A stretch of 64,000 nt of DNA from contig LNGK01000007.1 of NCBI GenBank assembly GCA_001510575.1, positions 1,916,151 through 1,980,150 of the forward strand, written 5' to 3'. Shown here one piece after another: positions 58,852 to 64,000 of the stretch. Position numbers and translations under genes: made by a program. The notes under the pieces were generated by a model, which had not been told where the DNA came from, ran no database searches, and saw nothing but the letters and a program-made list of their open reading frames with translations. Position 1 is the stretch's first letter. The number at the start of each line of letters is the position of its first letter. This DNA comes from Knoxdaviesia capensis. Taxonomy: Eukaryota > Ascomycota > Sordariomycetes > Microascales > Gondwanamycetaceae.

Positions 58852-59942
58852 GGCTTCTTTTGGGGAAAGGAGATGTCGTCGGGTGGGTGGAGGCTGATAT
58901 CGGGGAGTAGTGGGTCGTTGGTACCGGCGGCGGTGCGGTCGGGAGATCGGGGGATGTGAGTGCGGGCATGTGAGGTTGATGAACGAAGAGAAGAAAAGAA
59001 AAAAAAAGTCCAAGTCCAAAAAAAAAGCTTATCGCACCTCCGATAAGCGCCAGCTGCCAGCACCTGTTCCCCACCTGGCCATTTTAGCCCAAGCTGCCTG
59101 TCCTGTCCGCTGCACATGATCTTTCTCCCATTCAAGAGTCATTCATCCATCACATCACTCGATCTCTCTCGGTTCCGGGTTTCTTTCCTTCTTCCACCTC
59201 AACCTTTTTTCTTCCTTTTTCTTCTCTCCGTGCTTTTCCTCTTCTTCTTTTTCCGGTGTCTGGATTTTTCGCCTGTGGTTTCTTTTCTGCTCGTATTCGT
59301 CTTTTTCTCGGTGCTCTTTTCTTGACACTGGAAGGAACCCTTGTTCGTCGTCATCTCTATATCTTGCCAAAACTACCTAAGAGAAGCAGAAACTCGGGAC
59401 ATGTGAACATTTATAGATTCACGACCGAGTGTATATATCCTGTGCGAAATCTTCATACTTACAAAATCTTCGTTTGGGCGGTCTAGCTCTCATACTGCGT
59501 TTATTCTCTCTCTCTCTTCACCGAATCTCCCTCTTGAGAGTCGTGCCGTGTCTCCGCCACATACCCCGTAGAGCTCGGTTCAGTTTCTTGGGCTCTTCAT
59601 ATAGAAAGTCACATCTTCCTTTTTCTGCCAGTGGCTTCCAGCCTTCCTTTTCCTCCTTTTTCTTGTTATCTCCTTGCCTTTTGGGCGTGAGAATGTAGTA
59701 GCCATTTCCCCTTGGGTTCTCTTTTTCGTCCAGATCATCCATTTCTGTATGTGTGATCTGGGCCGAAGTCCCTGAACCTCTCCGTCTCTTTCTTTCTATA
59801 TAAAGATCTCTCTCTTCCGCTTATAACCCCCACGAAAACAACCCTTATATGTTTACAACATACCAGAGTCCTGCCTGTTGAACTCCGTGTTATTGTCCGA
59901 GTACGAATTCCCCGGAGTCACCAGCTCTGAACATCTCCGAGA
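58852..59942. promoter_or_regulatory. Divergent promoter region of FYV7-like and Atos-like genes
   Basis: The 1.09 kb between two divergent starts. The right half (about 59115-59640) is strongly pyrimidine-rich. Just before the Atos-like start, tatataaag at 59798-59806 resembles a TATA element. Confidence 0.45.
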
Positions 59943-62900
59943 ATGGCCATCTTCACCTCTCCTCCACATGCGATCCCTGACGACTGGGCCCCACAGCCCA
60001 ACCCCGAGTCCGCCGCCGCCACCGCCGTCGCTGCTGCCACCGCCTCCACCGGCGAAATCTGCGAGGATGACATGACTGATGAGCTCCGGGATAGCCTCGT
60101 GCTGGACGGCCCGGATCCCGAGAGCACGTCGGCCACGGCGAATGCTACCTCCGACCGCGCGGAGCTTATCGAGCGTTTGAAGCGCGGCGAGAGCCCGACC
60201 TGGATTCCGAACCGACATGTACGTTCCCCTTTCCGAGACTTCCTCTTCCTTTGCTCTGTAGATCTGCTTTTCTGACGGTTGCTGCTCGCCCGGCCTCAGC
60301 TCGAATCCATGCTTGCCGATCGCCGCGGGTCATCACCGGCCCCGACCGCACTGGGCTCCCCGCAAGCCCAATCGCAACCGTTCTTCCTGCTGCCGGCCCC
60401 CGATATCACCCCTGAGAAACCGAAGGCATCGCACTCCCATGACGACTACGATCGCCTGCGAGACGGCATGTCTATTGAGCGGCCCCGGTCGGCCCTGCAT
60501 TCTGGAGACTTCACCGAACGAGCCGCAACCGCCCAGTCCGAGCGAGACCCGGCCGCGCCCCTGGCCGGAACTGCTCCGGCGGCTGTCCTGGACGGAGTCC
60601 TCCACACCGAGAGCTTCTCACCTTCCGCTACGGGGACCCCCACACCTGCTTCCCGGTCCCGCCACTCGTGGGTGGCCACGTCTCCACCCCGGGACTACTT
60701 CTCGTCATTCCGGCAGGAGATTTCGAGGTCCAATTTCTCTACTCCTGGTCGCGGTGTCCCGCTGTCTGTGTCGTCGTCGTCGTTTTCGTCCTCGTTTATC
60801 TACAAGCTCCCGACAAGTCCTCTGGCTCAGTCGGACAGTGCTGAGGATAGTGGGTTTCGACGGTCCGCCTTGGACACGAGGTTCAGGCCACTGGCTGACG
60901 GCTCGCCTGGCCAGGCCGATGCTTCTGGACTGTCCAGACGGCACACAATGTACCAGACAAGCTCGACCACGCCTTTGTCCTTTGCGCTCTCCGTTGATCA
61001 GGACGGCGACCTTATCCCGGCGTCTCCCCCACTGTCTTCGTCGGTTCGTCACCGGCGCTTTTCGCACCACCACCACCACCAACAGCATCACGACTTCTCG
61101 TCTTCAGCCTTCACCCCTTCCCACAACCACTTCCAATCCAATTCCCAGCTCTCGCACTCAACCTCGCACTCACTCCACCAGCGATCCGCCTCTTCGTTCA
61201 TGGGCACCACCTCGCCGCAGATCCCGCTCTTTCTACGCTCGCGACGAACGTCCTTTGCGTCGGATTCCTCACCGCTGCAACATGCCTCGATGGTTGGCTC
61301 ATACGAAGAGAGTATCCTCCGTGGGCGCATGTCAACTACCCCGTCGAAGCCGCTGCAGTTTCTGGCCCAGATCGGTGTGCTAGGTCTCGGGAAGTGCAAG
61401 TCTAGCCTGAAGTGTCCGCCGCACGTTAGCCTGTCGTTTCCAGCGGTGTTCTACAGCTACGGTGCAACGGGGAGCCAAGACGGTCCGAGCCCGTATGTTG
61501 GCCAGATTGACCTGGAAAATGGGCTGCCGAACCCGGAGGAGGAGCTCAGAGCGAAACGCAAGATGCACAGTCGGTATGCTGCCGACCGCGGGCGGATCTC
61601 GGACGGTCCTGGTGCGGTAGGAGCTTCTGTTGCTACGGGAACTTCTGCGGCCGGTGCTGATGTAGATGTTGCGATGGAAGACCAGGATTCTGCTGAAGGC
61701 CGGCCTCTTGAGCTGGGAGACCGCAGCTCTCGCGCCCGTCAGCAGCAAGCTAGACCCAGGAGAAGACGATCGAGGTCACCACGGGCCCCTCCTGGAGGCA
61801 GCTACCGAATCCCCGAGAAGGGGCAGATCCAGATCATCATCAAGAACCAGAACAAAACCGCCGTCAAGCTCTTTCTCATCCCCTACGACCTGGCCGGCAT
61901 GGAGTCAGGAACCAAAACTCTGATCCGCCAGCGTATCTACTCGGCCGGCCCGATTATTGATGTCCCTAAGCCGACACCGTCGTCGTCAGCATCGCCAAGT
62001 GCAGGAACCACTGACCGCGACCGGCCCGTGCTGCGGTACCTGGTCCAACTGCACATCTGCTGTCCGTCAAAGGGCCGGTTTTACCTGTACAAGAACATCC
62101 GGCTGGTCTTTGCAAACCGTGTGCCGGACGGCAAAGAGAAGCTGAAGAACGAGACCACGTGGCCGGAGCCGCGGTTTTCGCCGTATAAGCCCGTGAGAGT
62201 GATGTCTGCGGCCCACGCCCCGGCGGTCCCGACGCCCAGCAGCGCGGCTGCGGCTGGGCTGGCCCCGACCGGCATGTCGATTGCCGCCGAGAAGGCGTGG
62301 CGGCGGCGCAGCTCGGGCGCGGCGTTTGCGTCGCAGGCGTCGATGCTCTCGCTGGGCGGGCGCACGCCGGATGACCAGTTTCGGCGGGAGCGGGAGGAGG
62401 AGCGTGACGAGGACGAGGATATTCGCGCGTACATGTCTCTGCACCGGCCGCCGGCCTCGATGGCTTCGACAGCGGCTTCGGCGTCACGACCCCCCGTGGC
62501 TCTGTTCGGCGGGTTTGGCCGGTCTGTATCGGGCCAGCCCGGAGCTGGCGAGTCTCTCTTCCAGTCGCTGTCGCAGACTCATCGGACCGGTGCAGAACCG
62601 GGCCGGTCGTATACCGCGTCGACAGACGGCACGACGTCGTCCGGAACCGTCACCGCGGTCGCGCCACCCCCAATCTCGTCCATATTCCAGCAGCAACAGC
62701 AGGGTTCGCCCGAGCGCTTCACCGGCTCGTCTCCGACCATGGCCCCCGCATCTGCGGTGTCGTCCCCCGGGGCGATGTGGCCGGGTGTGGTCGACGGCCG
62801 CAAGCTGGCGAGGGGGGATGCTGGGTACGGCGGCGGCCCGCCGAGTGCGCGGGGGAGTCCGGGACCGCCGGCCGAAGGATTGCTCTCGTTGGGGCTACGG

Positions 62901-62960
62901 TCGTTGGGGTCGCGGGGGTCTTCGGCGGGGGCTGCACCTCCCGATGGCGAGAGTAGATGA
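59943..62960 (+). CDS. Atos/FAM214-like protein (DUF4210 and chromosome-segregation-type domain)
   Basis: Exons 59943-60218 and 60300-62960 give 978 residues. The first 420 residues are Ser/Pro/His-rich and probably disordered, with a His run near residue 355. The conserved core starts at about 427 with SYEESILRGRMSTTPSKPL, then FLAQIGVLGLGKCKSSLKCP and FPAVFYSYG, ending at YVGQIDLENGLPNP: the signature of the Atos domain (DUF4210). A second conserved block lies at about 592-720, GSYRIPEKGQIQIIIKNQNK, then LFLIPYDLAGM, RYLVQLHICCPSKGRFYLYK and RVPDGKEKLKNETTWPEPRF, matching the C-terminal domain of the family. Animal Atos proteins act as nuclear transcription regulators. A fungal role is not established, and older names link the C-terminal domain to meiotic chromosome segregation. 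The C-terminal 250 residues are again low-complexity. Confidence 0.88.
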
Positions 62961-63447
62961 AACGGATAACGAGGGACCTTGACTAGGAGAAATGGTTTCG
63001 TTGGAGATAAGTTTCGATGGATATATATATACCCAGACCAATTTTTTTTTCTTTTTCCATATGTACATAGCACCGGTGCCCGTTTGCGAACATCCTCGCA
63101 TTCACAGACGAGACACTCTCAGTAAATAATACATGAATGAATTTTCTATTATGTATACAAGATATAAATATGAACATCCCTCCGTAAATACAACAAACAT
63201 GCAGCATCTCTATTTTAATATACACAGCTTCTCCCCCCTCTTCTCTAAGCAGTAGTAGAGATGAAGGAAAGGAAGATGCCCGGACTGAGATTTATTTGCC
63301 TTCCCTCTAATCTAGACACAGATGGAGGCAAGAGGGGGAAAATACAAGAACTACAGAAATCGTAGGTGTCCTGCGTGTCGTGTGGGTATCAACACATAAA
63401 CCACACCGAAACCCAACACGAAGAAGAAGAAGCACGAAGGCCGCTGA
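62961..63447. other. Convergent 3' region
   Basis: AT-rich sequence holding the 3' ends of the Atos-like gene and the minus-strand gene at the window edge. Nothing else is seen. Confidence 0.5.
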
Positions 63448-64000
63448 CTAGCCGTTCCCGCTGCCGTCACCAAGCCACCTGGTGCCACCACGGCCCCGCC
63501 CGGCCGCGGGACTCCGCCCCGCCTGGCGCGGCCGAGCCCCCGCTGTGCGGTGCGAGTACCACGCAGCCTGCCCGGGGAGCAGCGTCGGCTTCATCCAGCC
63601 GTCCAACCGGCGCCGGATACTCCCCTCGGACATCTCCGGCAGGAGCGCCGCGCTGGGATCGTCCGCCGGGCGGATCTGCTGCGCCACGGGCGCCGGCACT
63701 GCACGCAGCGCCGCCACGCACCAGGGCGTCTCGGCCCTGAGCCGGCCGAGCACGTGGGCGGCGTCGCCCGACCACAGCTCGATGCGCGCAAGCTGGAAGT
63801 ACTGGGCCGCGAGCGCGGCCACCGTGTGCGAGTTGGCGCGCACGCAGCGCGCGCGGTTCAGCAGGTTGTGGCGGGCGCGGATGCGCGCGCCGCGCGGGTG
63901 CAGCTGCACGTGCACCGGCTTGCCGGGGCCCGCGGACGCCACGTGCGGCGCCCAGCCGGCCCAGCCGTGCATCAGGTGGGCCTCGCACAGCTGGAAGGCC
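63448..64000 (-). CDS. 3' part of a gene of unknown function (runs off the window)
   Basis: Open frame on the minus strand from the window edge (64000) to a stop at 63448-63450, 184 visible codons in the frame beginning AFQLCEAHLMHGWAGWAPHV. GC3 bias is very strong and the residues look like a folded alpha-helical protein (VRANSHTVAALAAQYFQLAR, ELWSGDAAHVLGRLR) before a basic, Gly/Arg-rich tail. No family is recognised. The start lies outside the window, and any upstream intron cannot be seen. Confidence 0.6.
   Translation of the reverse strand, partial: AFQLCEAHLMHGWAGWAPHVASAGPGKPVHVQLHPRGARIRARHNLLNRARCVRANSHTVAALAAQYFQLARIELWSGDAAHVLGRLRAETPWCVAALRAVPAPVAQQIRPADDPSAALLPEMSEGSIRRRLDGWMKPTLLPGQAAWYSHRTAGARPRQAGRSPAAGRGRGGTRWLGDGSGNG

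Noticed and set aside
1..64000. Retrotransposons, DNA transposons, CRISPR arrays, rRNA genes, secondary-metabolite genes
   Set aside because: I looked for reverse transcriptase, integrase, transposase, PKS/NRPS and P450 motifs, regularly spaced direct repeats and rRNA sequence, and saw none. Very degenerate copies could be missed by eye.

Overview
The window is nuclear DNA from a filamentous ascomycete, most likely a Sordariomycete. The evidence is short GT-AG introns with gtaagt/gtatgt donors and CTRAC-type branch sites, very long pyrimidine-rich 5' leaders, strongly GC3-biased coding exons, and an ordinary set of fungal housekeeping genes. A closer placement such as Ophiostomatales is only a guess.

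Layout: (1) 0.77-2.5 kb, PP2A catalytic subunit in six exons. (2) 2.5-15.0 kb, a 12.5-kb stretch without a protein-coding gene. It holds an 18-bp minisatellite, a tRNA-type SINE-like element, microsatellites and recurring GTACTGTAC-type palindromes, and it ends in a pyrimidine-rich leader. (3) 15.0-17.1 kb, a membrane-anchored SH3 (Fus1-like) protein. (4) 18.6-23.5 kb, VPS15, the pseudokinase-like regulatory subunit of the class III PI3-kinase. (5) 24.6-26.6 kb, the catalytic subunit of mitochondrial NAD-isocitrate dehydrogenase (IDH2). (6) 28.9-30.0 kb, an Mpv17/PMP22 membrane protein directly downstream of a roughly 59-base C run. (7) 33.9-34.2 kb, a 61-residue two-exon gene of unknown function. 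(8) 37.4-38.9 kb, a conserved-looking single-pass protein that may have an alternative upstream first exon. (9) 40.2-41.2 kb, minus-strand unknown gene. (10) 42.5-46.1 kb, STU1/CLASP. (11) 46.1-52.2 kb, a second gene-poor stretch. (12) 52.2-57.0 kb, LIM-LIM-coiled-coil-RhoGAP protein (RGA1-like). (13) 58.1-58.9 kb, minus-strand FYV7-like rRNA-processing protein. (14) 59.9-63.0 kb, Atos/FAM214-like protein. (15) 63.4-64.0 kb, the 3' part of a minus-strand unknown gene that runs off the window.

The genes are not a cluster or pathway. They are neighbours from phosphatase signalling, membrane traffic, TCA cycle, cytoskeleton and ribosome biogenesis. No prophage, CRISPR, rRNA gene, intact tRNA or autonomous transposon was seen. 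The most interesting items are the possible alternative first exon of the 37.4-kb gene, the SINE-like family (3.54 and 39.79 kb), the 61-aa gene, and the GTACTGTAC palindromes confined to the gene-poor stretches. Two sequence-quality problems are a 54-N gap inside a G run at 39.4 kb and single Ns at 22965 and 28789.
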